A DNA stretch of 64,000 bases from the NCBI GenBank assembly GCA_015847255.1, contig JADLZK010001918.1:1860001-1924000 (forward strand), written 5' to 3'. This stretch comes from Hyparrhenia diplandra (lineage: Eukaryota; Streptophyta; Magnoliopsida; Poales; Poaceae). Below, one piece after another: positions 30,010-39,179 of the stretch. The position numbers and the translations under genes are program-made. The notes below the pieces were generated by a model that saw only the letters and a list, made by a program, of their open reading frames with translations, was not told the origin of the DNA and made no database searches. Position 1 is the first letter of the stretch; each line of letters begins with the position of its first letter.

Positions 30010-31453
30010 GATGAAATGGGTCGACACTGTGTCGCTGAGGCTTGGTCGATCTTGCGATCTGAGCAGGATCCGAGAGCCCCAGCCTGGGGCGCCACGGCGC
30101 CGGCGCCGGTAGCTATCCCAGCGCCGGCGCCGGCCTCCGTCCCCTCCTCCCCACCAATCCTGCCTCCTCCCGGCCCCGTTCTCTTCCCCCCGCAACCCCG
30201 TAGTAGACATGCGATGCAGCCACGGCTCGCCCGTGCCGCCATTAACGAAGGTCGCTGTGGGGCTGCGGCATCACGGGTCGCGGGGGGCCGCCGCCACGGT
30301 CGCTTCTGGGGCTGCCTTGTGGGAGGCCGCGGCGCTGCTGGGACCGGCCGTCTCCATCGCGTCGGGATCGGCGATGGCCGCAGACGCCCCCCAGCGCGCG
30401 GATCGGCGGCTAGGCCTCCATCGACGGCGACGCTGCCGCCGTCGGGTCCCTCCCCACTTGATCCAGGGGCCTGGGCGCCCCCAGCGCCGGGGAGTCACCA
30501 CCGCGGTCGCTTCGGGGCTGCCGTGCGGGATGCCGCTGGGCGCTGTTGTTGGGACCGGGGATGGCTGCGGACGGGCCCCAACTCGCGGATCCTGCCCCAC
30601 GATCGCCGGCTGGGCCTTCCTCGCCGAGTGCTCCCGGCGCGGCGATCCAAACGCCCGGCGCCGGGTGCGCTCTTTGGTCGGGCGGAGGCCGGATGCATGG
30701 CCTCCATCACGCAGCCTTGGCCGCGGACGCCGCCCCGGTGCGGCGCTACGATGAACTCATCGTCCCTCCCATCGCGATCCCGACGCCTTGAGAATCGTTC
30801 TGGTTGGCGAAGTAATTCCACATCGCTGCCTCGGTTGGCCTCCGCCGAGAGCTCAAGACGTCCACCACCGACACCCACCCCGTCCTCTCCAAATCCAGCT
30901 TTCCAATGGCTGGAGCGGTGGTGCACGTCCTCCATTCTACAGTGGACAGCGCCCACGGAGATGGTTGGCATGGGGCCCGTTATGCGTGCGGTCATCCGGC
31001 GAAAGAGACGGTGGATCGAAGACGAGTGCGGGGTCTTTCCTCCGCCGCGAAAAGATCAATGGTGGATATTCCAAACGCCACCCTTACATCAAGGTGGAGA
31101 GGCAAGCGGTGAGGGCACACGATTTCAAAGCGTGGGCTGATTTGCTCGCCGCTGCGGTGGGGGCGGTCTACATCCAATGAGTTTCTTTCAAGATCATTTT
31201 GGTGCACGTTGTTCGGGCGTGGTGGCTGTTCAAGACCGCCATGAAGCGACATCGATATCTTTAGCACTGTCTTGAGTAGTAAACTCAATTCTTTTTTGGA
31301 TGTAGTAAATCTATAGTACATATATCTTCATGTACTAAAGTTTTTTTTTATTCTTAGTTTATGTAATAAGTTTGGCTGTGTGTGGTCACGCAGAGGCTTT
31401 AGGCTGTGTGCGTTACCACGGAGGCCGGAATGTCGATTCCTTTATCAAAAAAA
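30010..31453 (+). mobile_element. Retroposed element with GC-rich 374-codon frame
   Basis: Precise 15-bp TSDs ATCAAAACCGTACAG (29995-30009 and 31454-31468) and a terminal A run show LINE-mediated retroposition. The 3' end (AGGCTTTAGGCTGTGTGCG, GAGGCCGG, TTCCTTTATC then A) resembles grass LINE/SINE 3' ends. The first 1.1 kb is GC-rich. A frame at 30016-31140 (374 codons) begins six bases inside the insertion, is rich in A, P, R and G, and has no domain I recognise. Possibilities are a LINE ORF1-like region joined to a LINE 3' end (a half-LINE), or a retroposed host transcript. Overlapping long frames make coding uncertain. Confidence 0.7.
30016..31140 (+). CDS. Hypothetical 374-residue frame in the retroposon
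   Basis: Open from ATG 30016 to stop 31140. The N-terminal third has Ala-Pro repeats (PAPVAIPAPAPASVP), the middle is Arg/Gly-rich and the C-terminal third contains RRKRRWIEDE. No catalytic motif, signal peptide or membrane segment is evident. Two other frames are also long here (30209-30754 plus; 30995-30495 minus), as expected in GC-rich DNA. It may be an LINE ORF1 remnant. I give it mainly because it is the longest frame in the window and starts at the insertion's 5' end. Confidence 0.25.
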   Translation: MGRHCVAEAWSILRSEQDPRAPAWGATAPAPVAIPAPAPASVPSSPPILPPPGPVLFPPQPRSRHAMQPRLARAAINEGRCGAAASRVAGGRRHGRFWGCLVGGRGAAGTGRLHRVGIGDGRRRPPARGSAARPPSTATLPPSGPSPLDPGAWAPPAPGSHHRGRFGAAVRDAAGRCCWDRGWLRTGPNSRILPHDRRLGLPRRVLPARRSKRPAPGALFGRAEAGCMASITQPWPRTPPRCGATMNSSSLPSRSRRLENRSGWRSNSTSLPRLASAESSRRPPPTPTPSSPNPAFQWLERWCTSSILQWTAPTEMVGMGPVMRAVIRRKRRWIEDECGVFPPPRKDQWWIFQTPPLHQGGEASGEGTRFQSVG

Positions 31454-31468
31454 ATCAAAACCGTACAG

Positions 31469-31706
31469 AAAAAAAAGACGAGCCAACAAGACCATGTAAT
31501 GCAGGGTGTAGGCTAACTATATTAACTAACTACCCGCCCATATGTGAATATGTACACCTTCAACACAGTCGGTCAATAATTGTCATAATGGATGTGATTT
31601 CATAAATATGTGAATATGTGGTGGTATGGAGTCCATTATACTTAAGGCACTTACACAGACTGCAATTATCGTCCGTTGACAACATGACATAACTTTATAT
31701 GAAATC
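31469..31706 (+). repeat. Distal body of U13
   Basis: Resumes after the retroposon with AAGACGAGCCAACAAGACC, matching 18670-18900, and ends at GACAACATGACATAAC. Listed so that the split unit can be reassembled. Confidence 0.55.
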
Positions 31707-31795
31707 TTTTTTTTTTTTCTCTAAAACGTAGACGTGCGCTTCATTATATTAAGAACAAAAGAGGAAGAAACCCTTTACAACACACACCACACCAA
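31707..31795 (-). mobile_element. LINE/retroposon 3' tail remnant, second copy
   Basis: Same insertion as at 18904-18995 (TTCATTATATTAAGAAC, GAGGAAGAAACCCTTTACAAC), preceded by a longer T run at 31708-31719. Confidence 0.5.
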
Positions 31796-32010
31796 ACCCT
31801 GGCACAATGCCACTTCACATTTCCATTGTATACTGACACAACCAATTTTCAAGGTGGTTGGAAGGATGCCAGAAAAATTCATCTAGCTTATTTTTTCATA
31901 ACCATCACGATGATGTCTGTGTATTGGAATCGGATGCGCTGTGGTAGAAAAGAGGAGAGTCTCAAGCATGAATTTCAAATTAAGGGAGAAACTTGATCTG
32001 TTAGTTCTAT
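31796..32010 (+). ncRNA. Type B unit U14, TATA lost
   Basis: Duplicate of U8. The piece corresponding to TATATGTATTCGAGAAGCTCC is deleted, leaving CCAAACCCTGGCACAATGCC. The site at 31924-31945, core GGAATCGGATGCGCTGTGG, has two further changes. Probably not an independent unit. Confidence 0.35.
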
Positions 32011-32012
32011 CT

Positions 32013-32075
32013 CTTTTTTTTAGATAATGGATGAGTCAACAACATCCGGCCTCTACATCCTTAGATGTACACATC
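32013..32075 (-). mobile_element. Short retroposon 3' end
   Basis: TTTTTTTTAGATAATGGATGAGTC then CATCCGGCCTCTACATCC. On minus this ends GGCCGGATG...CATCCATTATCTAAAAAAA. It is absent from the duplicate at 19250. Same retroposon family as 12857 and 37921. TSD not resolved. Confidence 0.45.
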
Positions 32076-32609
32076 ATGTAGAGACTCTGTGCACCTTAAC
32101 ATGTACACAGCAATATGTTAGCTTCAAATGTTTTAGGCAACTCCTCACTTCATGATATTGCAACTTGGAAGCATCAAACATTGTTCTCAGTGTTCTTCAA
32201 TTCTACTCTCTGTTCTTGTTCTTCTTTTGATACAGGTTTATAAAAAAAAAAATTCTTGGTGAAAGATTAAGCATTGAACCAACAATAACTATGGCAAGCA
32301 TCTCCATTATGAAATATATATATTTCTTATTGTAGTGTCAAAGTCTGTGGATACAGGAGCAGGAGCATGTTCTACAACAATAACCTCGGAGATTTCAGCA
32401 ATTGCTTATAATCTTGAAACAATAATCACTGTTTATCTTAAAATGCACAATCAGCTATGATTTTGTAACTTATTAAGCGTTGTACGTTGTTCACGCAAAA
32501 GATTCTAGTATAGTATATTTTGGATTTCATTACAAGTACCACCGGCCCAAAAGTGATGCTTTGCACATCAACATGAACCTGTTGAATTATTATTGATGCT
32601 TTGCACATC

Positions 32610-32775
32610 AACTACTGGTTATATCAATATCGAGAAGCATAAATTATCACCGTCAGTTGTTCAAATCCGGCAGTGATAGCTCCTTGTCACTACCGGTTGC
32701 TTTGAAACCACTCGTCATAATAAATCGTAAATGTCAGTTCGTATTATAACTAGCACTGATAGTACCGACCCAACA
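32610..32775. mobile_element. MITE-like inverted-repeat element, copy 2
   Basis: Duplicate of 19660-19835: TATCACCGTCAGTTG, GGCAGTGATAGC, AGCACTGATAGTACC. It predates the block duplication. Confidence 0.4.
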
Positions 32776-32807
32776 TTCTTTATGTAATTGCAGCCATGTT
32801 GGTTACT

Positions 32808-34045
32808 GGAATCAAGAGCCATGTACTTTGTCATGTCAAATGGATAGTCATTTATTTGTCGTCTTGGACCTTAGTTGTGAACCTGTAACGACTTTATTAC
32901 TTGATCTTTGTTTTTGTTTTAAGTTTGAAATGATGACTCTCTCTTCAAAGAAGTTGAAGCTGGATTTTTGCAGTATCCTAAAGAAGGATCCCAGCTCAAG
33001 ACCCTGCATATTCCGCAACACAAGATAGGACATGGATGCAGCAATTGACAAGCTCTAACTGTGGCCTCTGACCTGCAGCCTCCATGCACACAAAGTAGAG
33101 ATCTCAGCTCTGGAAGAACGTGCAGCAGAGCCTCTGCCTCAGTTTTTTTTTTTTTTTTTTAAGAAACTGGAGGGGCGGGGAGCCCCTACAGGACTTTATT
33201 GAAATCATTAAAACAAGGTCTCAAAGGGCGAAACTCTGCCTCAGATTCGACAGCATGTTCTACACAGATCACTTCTATCTTTCTGGCACTTTCGTCATAT
33301 CGTCGTTGCCCTCAGATCGGACAAGCGACGGGCGGGTTGCTCACCGTAGACTAGGCGCAGCCCGACATGCCTCAACGAAGTCTTGCTCCCGCTCCCTCAG
33401 GCGCTGTTGTCCTCTGGTTACGAGATTTGGAGCAAGAAGAAGTAATAGAAAGGAGGCAGAAGTACTGCCCTAGGCTAACACCGATCGTTCCGACACCTCC
33501 AAATCCTAGTAGTGCGTTGAACCGAAACGAAACGATTAAGAAAGTTGAACAACTATGTGCCATGATTTTTGTTCCTATACAGCATCTGTTGCATGATACA
33601 AGTGACACTCACTGCACTGAAAGAGAGCTTATCATATATATAGGATCCATCTACACTGCCACAACACAAGGATTGAATGCCTTATATATATTGATTGGAG
33701 GGTAGTGTACTAGTGACGAGGTCGTCTGTTTGATAAAATTCTACTTGATATTTGCGCCATTCTAGTATACACGCAACCATCTTGTTTCAACCCATTTTAA
33801 TTCGGGATCTCAACCTTTTCGTCACTAAATCAAAATGCACTGATGACGGCTTTACTGTGCCACCCATAAATGCACTGCTAGCGACTGCTTGATTTTTTTT
33901 TTTTACTACACAACAGGGATGAAGCATCCATGACAAACTAAGTGCCCGAAGACCCTTGCTGTCAGCGCTAGCGCTTGGACACGTTGCAATTTGAAGGCCA
34001 AGATTAGAAATCTCAAGTACCTCTTTGTTAGACTAAAGGAATCAG
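32808..34045 (+). repeat. Module C, copy 3
   Basis: Third copy of the 1.1-kb module (AGCCATGTACTTTGTCATGTC to GAAATCTCAAGTACCTC), with only the 91-bp insertion at 33143. It keeps the uninterrupted CTTGCTGTCAGCGCTAGCG site that CACTA 2 occupies in copy 2. Confidence 0.65.
33143..33233 (-). mobile_element. 91-bp retroposon insertion with 11-bp TSD
   Basis: Perfect TSDs CTCTGCCTCAG (33132-33142 and 33234-33244) flank a T run (A tail on minus) and, on minus, AATAAAGTCCTGTAGGGGCTCC with CCCCGCCCCTCCAG. The sequence resembles the 3' end of the LINE at 55170-55224 (AATAAAAGCTCAGTAGGGG, GCGCCCCTCC). Extreme 5' truncation. Confidence 0.85.
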
Positions 34046-34084
34046 TAAATATGTTTTCCAAATAACAATAATTATTAAACTTGA

Positions 34085-34560
34085 ACTAATTATTTATATT
34101 GCTGAAAAAACGTGAGAAGAAAATATTAGTACAGTGTATCACTGAAAGGATATGCACCGCAGTAACAAAATTGATATTATGTGAAGAAATACTACCGAAT
34201 TTTCTACTCTTATCCATAAAGCATAAATGCATGCGGATAGAAACTTAATTGTACAACACTTATTTGTAGAACAAATGTCAGCTATCGCCCATCCAACATA
34301 TAAACGCGCTCCACCATTGGCACGCTCCCACTCCATAAACATTTCCTCCCTTTTGCATTTCCTTTTCATTATACCCACACAATGACACAGCCAAAATTTG
34401 TGTAATTATTAAACGTCGATGAGTTCCAGTTATATATTGGGATGGGATGCACTGGGATCAAAAATAGGAGTCTCAAAAATAAGGCCAGTATTTCTAACAG
34501 ACTTGATCTCGTTTTTCTTGAACCTACCGTCTTAACGAAATACATATGTGCTTGTTAGAC
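34085..34560 (+). ncRNA. Candidate 21-PHAS-like unit U15
   Basis: Upstream GTATCACTGAAAGGATATGCACC, box CTATCGCCCATCCAAC, TATA CATATAAAC (34297-34305), leader GCTCCACCATTGGC, CATAAACATTTCCTCCC. The site at 34437-34458 has core GGGATGGGATGCACTGGGA, about 140 nt after the TATA and identical to the family consensus. The MTQPKF frame starts at 34383 but stops after seven codons, which argues against coding. Confidence 0.6.
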
Positions 34561-35159
34561 GAAAACAAATCGTTGCTTGTGAACCTATTGCCCTTCCTCA
34601 CGAAGCTGATCGGCCTGCAATTTGAAGCGAAGCAGCACCAAATGCACGCCCCAGTGTAGTCTGCTGCTCGCTCTGCTCCAGGCACCCTGGCCTACCAAGC
34701 ATCACACCTAGGGACTCATCCGGTCCTCCTCATTTTGGATGGTGAACTCTGCTGGTCAGGAGTAACAAGAAGATGACGGCGAAGGGAACTGTTCCGTGTT
34801 CGACAACACGTGAATCGGCTCTGTGTATGAAGTAGTTAAGGTCTCAGCTGCCCAGTGTCATGAATTGACCAGCCTGCTATTTGTGGGACGACAAAACATA
34901 ATCCATCTGTATTTCAGGGGATGTGATGACGACGAACCATCAAAACCATACAGAGCAAAAGACGAGCCAACAAGACCATATAATGCAGGGTGTTTATATT
35001 TGTAGGCCAACTAACTACCGGCCCATACTAGAGCCGATAGGGGCACAAATACATTCATCAGGAGTGTTTTCATTCAAATCCATGCAAGGTGTGTTAATTA
35101 ACAATAGAGGTTTATGGTTTTTTTTTCTCGGTGAAACAATAGAGCCAACAACAACTATG
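34561..35159 (+). repeat. Unit body pieces without promoter
   Basis: Contains a GAAGCTGATCGGCCTGC block, CCTCCTCATTTTGGATGG, then a separate body (GAATTGACCAGCCTGC, TTTGTGGGACGACAAAAC) as in U7 and U13. A mosaic of bodies from two unit types; no TATA plus site combination found. Confidence 0.45.
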
Positions 35160-36303
35160 GCATAAATGCAGTGCTAGTGATTGCTTGATTTTTTTTTTTG
35201 TTACTATACAACAGGATGAAGCATCCATGACAAACTAAGTGCCCAAAAACCCTTGCTGTCAGCGCTAGCGCTTGGACACGTGGCAATTTGGAGGCCATAG
35301 ATTAGAAATTGCAAGTGCGTCTTTGTTAAACTAAAGCAATCAAAATATATATTTTCCATGTTACAATATATTTATTAAACTTGAGCTAGTTTTTTTTTTT
35401 TTTTTAATTATATGGCAGAAAAAAAAAAAAACAAGAGAAGAAAAACACGAGTACATTCTATAACTGAAAAGGACATGCACTACATTAACATAATGATATT
35501 ATTTGAAGGATTTACTGACAACTGAAAGTAGCAATACTACCAATATTTTCTACTCTTCGCCAGAAAACATAAATGCATGTGAAGCTTTTGTTAGAAACTT
35601 AATTGTACAACAATTATTCATTGAACAAATGTCAGCTATCGCCTATCCAACATATAAAGAAGCTCCACCCTTGACACACTTCCATAAACATTTCCTCCTT
35701 TTTGCATTTCTATTTCATTATACCCACACACAATGACACAGCCAAAATTTGTGCAATTAATAAACGTCGATGAGTTTGAGTTATATGTAGGGATGGGACA
35801 CACTGGGATCGAAAATAGGAGTCTCAAAAATAAGGCCAGTATTTCTAACAGACATGATCTCGTTGATCGTGAACCTACCCTCTTAATGAAATACTTGCAC
35901 GAAAAAACAATTGTTGCTTGTGAACCAGATGCCCATCTTCACAAAGCTGATCGACTAGCGATCTGAGGCAAAGCAGCTCCAGATCGCTTTCCTGCCAGTC
36001 CACCTGCACTCGCCCAGGCCGAGGAACTCATCCAGTCCTCCTCAATTTGGATGGCAAACTCTGCTGGTCAGGAGCAGGAAGAGGACGACGGCGAAGGGAA
36101 CTGTTCAGCGTCGGACAACACGTGAATCGCCTCTCTCCTGTTTATGAAGTGGTTAATGTCTCAGCTGTCTCACAAGTGGATTAGCTGGTGATTAGCTACA
36201 GATGAATTGCCTGGATGATGCAATTGTGAGCTTTGGGCAATTGTGAGCTTTGGGCTGGTCCTGCTACAGATGAAGTACCAAGTATCGAACTATAAAGAGG
36301 ACC
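35160..36303 (+). ncRNA. Candidate 21-PHAS-like unit U16
   Basis: Module end piece (35160-35335), then ATTCTATAACTGAAAAGGAC, box CTATCGCCTATCCAAC (about 35637), TATA CATATAAAG (35651-35659). The site at 35788-35809, core GGGATGGGACACACTGGGA, is about 137 nt after the TATA. The MTQPKF frame is longest here (35733-35966, 77 codons) and reads GMGHTGIENR across the site. The body continues to the TCTCAGCTGTCTCACAAG region. A 17-bp tandem duplication (CAATTGTGAGCTTTGGG, 36220-36253) is near the end. Confidence 0.55.
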
Positions 36304-36317
36304 TGAATACTGAATGT

Positions 36318-37060
36318 TTTTTGACCAAACCGGTGGGGAAGCCGCCGACCTTTTTTTTAAATTAAATGAAAGAATAAAGTACAGAGCAAAAAATTACAAG
36401 GCATCTAGGCCCAAAGAGAAAAGACCTGCTATACAAAGTTGACTCTCCAATTTTCTTGTTGAAAAGACTTAGGCGGTTTGGCCTTGATACAAACCAGGTC
36501 AAGTTCCTCTAAGAAAATTCTTTTCCAATCACTCACCTCTGATCTCCCATTGTCAAAGATGACTTTGTTCCTTGTATTCCAAATGGACCAACATGCACAA
36601 ATTACCAATTCTCTGAAGATGATGCTCTGGAAATCTTGCTTGGCTTTGAGAAACATATTGAAAGCATCAAGTTATTATCCCAAATTATATTCTTGGTCAG
36701 CCAACATTCTTTACTGAAAGGGCACTGAAAAAATAGATGAATATAGGTTTCTTCGCAGATCAGATTGCAAAGCTGACATTGGTAGCTCGGTAGGGACATG
36801 TTTTCCTTCGCATCATATTTCTTGTATTTAGTCTATCCCTCACAAAAGCAAGAAGAAAAACTTTTGATTACCTAGATTGCTGCCCGCCCAAATCCATCTG
36901 AAGAGGGGTGAGGTAATGCTCTTGCCTGTTATAGCTTTGTAGGCTTTTTTACTGCTAAAGATATTGTTTCCCCGAGAGTAAGTCCATAAATCTTTGGAAT
37001 CCTCATCTAGATGCATGTTCCCCAGTAGATCATTGAGTTCATCTAATTCCACAATAGACA
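36318..37060 (-). mobile_element. 5'-truncated LINE, 743 bp, minus strand
   Basis: Perfect 14-bp TSDs TGAATACTGAATGT (36304-36317 and 37061-37074). Minus frames carry the C-terminal part of L1-type ORF2: a FSSKKAYKAITGKS segment (about 36960), the zf-RVT cysteines (CQLCNLICEE...FFQCPFS, about 36780-36715) and CWSIWNTRNKVIFD (about 36590), then a 3' UTR and A tail. Frameshifts separate the pieces. Not active. Confidence 0.88.
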
Positions 37061-37309
37061 TGAATACTGAATGTCTGGACACCATCCAATCCATTTCCTT
37101 TTCTTGTCCCTAACCTGAATCCATTTCGGTCTAATCGCAGTTGTCTGGACACCACATGTATGTTACCCGCTGTCCTGTTCAAATTTCCCTACGCGATCCT
37201 GTTCAAATGGACTTGTAGAGGAGCATGCTTATGAGCCATAAACACTAATGTCGATATGACTTTGCAGCTTATTAAACTTTGTACATTGCTCACGCAAAAT
37301 GCTCTAAGG

Positions 37310-38049
37310 TAGTATATTATATCACTGAAAGGGTATGTGCAACTGAAAGTGGCACTACTAGAAATCTTTTCTGCTCTTCTCCAGAAAACATAAATGCGAA
37401 GCAGTGTTAAAAACTTAATTATAGAGCATATGTACGTGGGTACCTACCTATCTGGTATCAGCTATCACCCATCAACATATAAAGAAGTTCCATCATTGGC
37501 ACACTTCCGCTACATAAACATGTACTCCTTCGTGTTTCTGTTGCATATGACACAATCAAAATTCGTCTACATATCCATGGATGATTTCCAGTTATGCATG
37601 GGGATGGGATGCACAGTGATAGAAGAGAGGAGTCACAGACACGATAGAAGTATTTGTAACCGACATGATCTCATTGATCGTAAGCGAGCTGCCCGACCCA
37701 ATGAAGCTGATTAGCCATCGATTTGCATTCACTACAGTGGAAACAAGTGGCCAAGCCGTCTTGCCATATGAACAAGACTGCCAACTTCGAGGAGGCAGGT
37801 CGTTGGAGAGATGGTGGTGTCGAACCAGTAAAAGAAGGTCAGCGTCCACCTCTGAAGAGCTACCAAGGCCGGAACTTGTCACAGTCTCGATGAAACACGC
37901 CCATCAGTACTGAGAGTAGCTTTTTTTTAGATAATGGATAAACAATAAATACTGAGAGTAGCTGCAGTTCTGGTCAGTGGTTATGTCCAGACTGGTTGTG
38001 GGGCAAGGGCTTCAATGTTGATAATAATGTGGATGGTAGCGGAGGCACG
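37310..38049 (+). ncRNA. Candidate 21-PHAS-like unit U17
   Basis: Upstream TATCACTGAAAGGGTATGTGC, box CTATCACCCATCAACA (about 37462), TATA CATATAAAG (37486-37494). The site at 37599-37620, core GGGATGGGATGCACAGTGA, is 113 nt after the TATA. A 55-codon MTQSKF frame (37547-37714) crosses the site. A second frame (37665-37913) starts at the conserved ATGATCTCATTGATC block as MISLIVSELPDPMKLI. The body is interrupted by a 29-bp retroposon at 37921. Confidence 0.58.
37921..37949 (-). mobile_element. 29-bp retroposon stub with 13-bp TSD
   Basis: Perfect TSDs TACTGAGAGTAGC (37908-37920 and 37950-37962) enclose only TTTTTTTTAGATAATGGAT plus ten bases, the 3' end and A tail of a minus-strand retroposon (compare 12857 and 32013). 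An extreme 5' truncation. Confidence 0.85.
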
Positions 38050-38560
38050 CATATTTAATTAAATGTAATCCCAGATGAACATAATTTGGCAAGCTTGTAT
38101 TACTAAGTTATCACTACTACGAGAGTAATTTTTAGATGCAGTCAAAATGGATTTGTAGACAGATATAGGAACTGCCAATGTGCCCCTAGAGAAATAAAAT
38201 TTTAGAGGCGGCAAAAAAGCTGCTGCCTCTAGAAATCAATCTCTATAGGTGGCTAGAAACTTATAAAAACACTTTGGCAATGACAATGTGTATTATTTTC
38301 ATGCCATCTCAAACATTTAATTTTCCTCTAAATTTGAAATTTCATTTCCCACCCCTTGAAACACAACATTACTTTCAAGTTTCATGTTATCCACATTATA
38401 TTCATAATGTCAATAGTAATAGCATCCATGCATCATCAAAATTTATACACGCAAAATTCAATCCAATGTAAACATCACACACTGAAAATATATCTTAAAC
38501 TATATGCATATTTAGTACTTTTTTATGCTTAGTTAAATTTGGGTTAGGGTGGGGTAATAG
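38050..38560 (+). repeat. AT-rich repeated spacer, copy 3
   Basis: Same family as 4331-4904 and 23221-23755 (TAGGAACTGCCAATGTG, TTAGAGGCGGC, GCTGCCTCTAGAAATCAATC, AATTTGAAATTTCATTTCCC). No genes. Confidence 0.6.
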
Positions 38561-38890
38561 CCGCAGCAGTAAAACAGATGCAAGTGACTACAAAGCACCA
38601 CTGCTAGGGCTGCTTGCCGAAGGTGGCTGTGAGCCTAGCTTTCCTGCCAGTCCCCACCTGCAACTGCAATCACCCAGGCCGAGGAACTCATAGTCTCATA
38701 CAGTCCTTATCTTGGATGGTGAACATAATCGTGATGTAGGAGCTTTGAGCTTGTCGGGTACTTGGGTGAAAGTACCATATGACGACCTGTAAAGTGGATC
38801 TGAAAACTGAATGTCTGAACCCCAACCTATCCATTATGTTCCACCAGTTTCTTTTCTTCTCCCTATAAACCTGAACCCATTTGTGTCTAA
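38561..38890 (+). repeat. Distal unit body piece
   Basis: CTTTCCTGCCAGTCCCCACCTGC and CCCAGGCCGAGGAACTCAT match the end of U16 (about 35980), and AACTGAATGTCTGAACCCC matches the LINE target site at 37065. A unit tail separated from its promoter. Confidence 0.45.
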
Positions 38891-38930
38891 TTGCTACTCC
38901 TTTGAGTGAGGGGACCATGTCATCTTGGTG

Positions 38931-39179
38931 GCATGGATCTCGTCGCCCTGGCACCATCACAGAGGCTAACGAAGTTCCAATTGGAGATGACGGGATCGTT
39001 GGAGAACCTGCCATCACAGTTCAAGAGCATCAACAGGCAGTTTGGGGGATTCCAAACCATGCTGCTTGAAACACATGACAAATTGAGTGGGTTTGAGGCA
39101 TGTTTGGCACCTACTGGAGACGAAGAAGGTGACAGAATGTGTCGACCAGGCATCGGTGACCGCTTGAGGTGAGGCCACT
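38931..39179 (+). pseudogene. Possible Gypsy gag-like N-terminal fragment
   Basis: A frame at 38906-39172 includes an ATG at 38932 (M-D-L-V-A-L-A-P) and a helix-prone stretch SLENLPSQFKSINRQFGG, TMLLETHDKLSGFEACL. Preceding text TGGTGGCATGGATCTCGTCGCC vaguely resembles the primer-site and leader region of grass Gypsy elements. The LTR element at 39180 interrupts it, and the right flank resumes at 51335 with a CCACCTCCACCGCCACC proline-coding run. I infer an old gag remnant; no zinc knuckle is present. Could be another repeat. Confidence 0.3.

Noticed and set aside
37665..37913. 82-codon frame MISLIVSELPDPMKLI... as a peptide gene
   Set aside because: Stops interrupt the same frame early in U1, U3, U10 and U18. 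It is open here by chance, although the nucleotide block is conserved.
1041..38050. 24-nt PHAS loci triggered by miR2275
   Set aside because: I looked for the expected target text around TTGGAGGAAACC and found none in the unit leaders.
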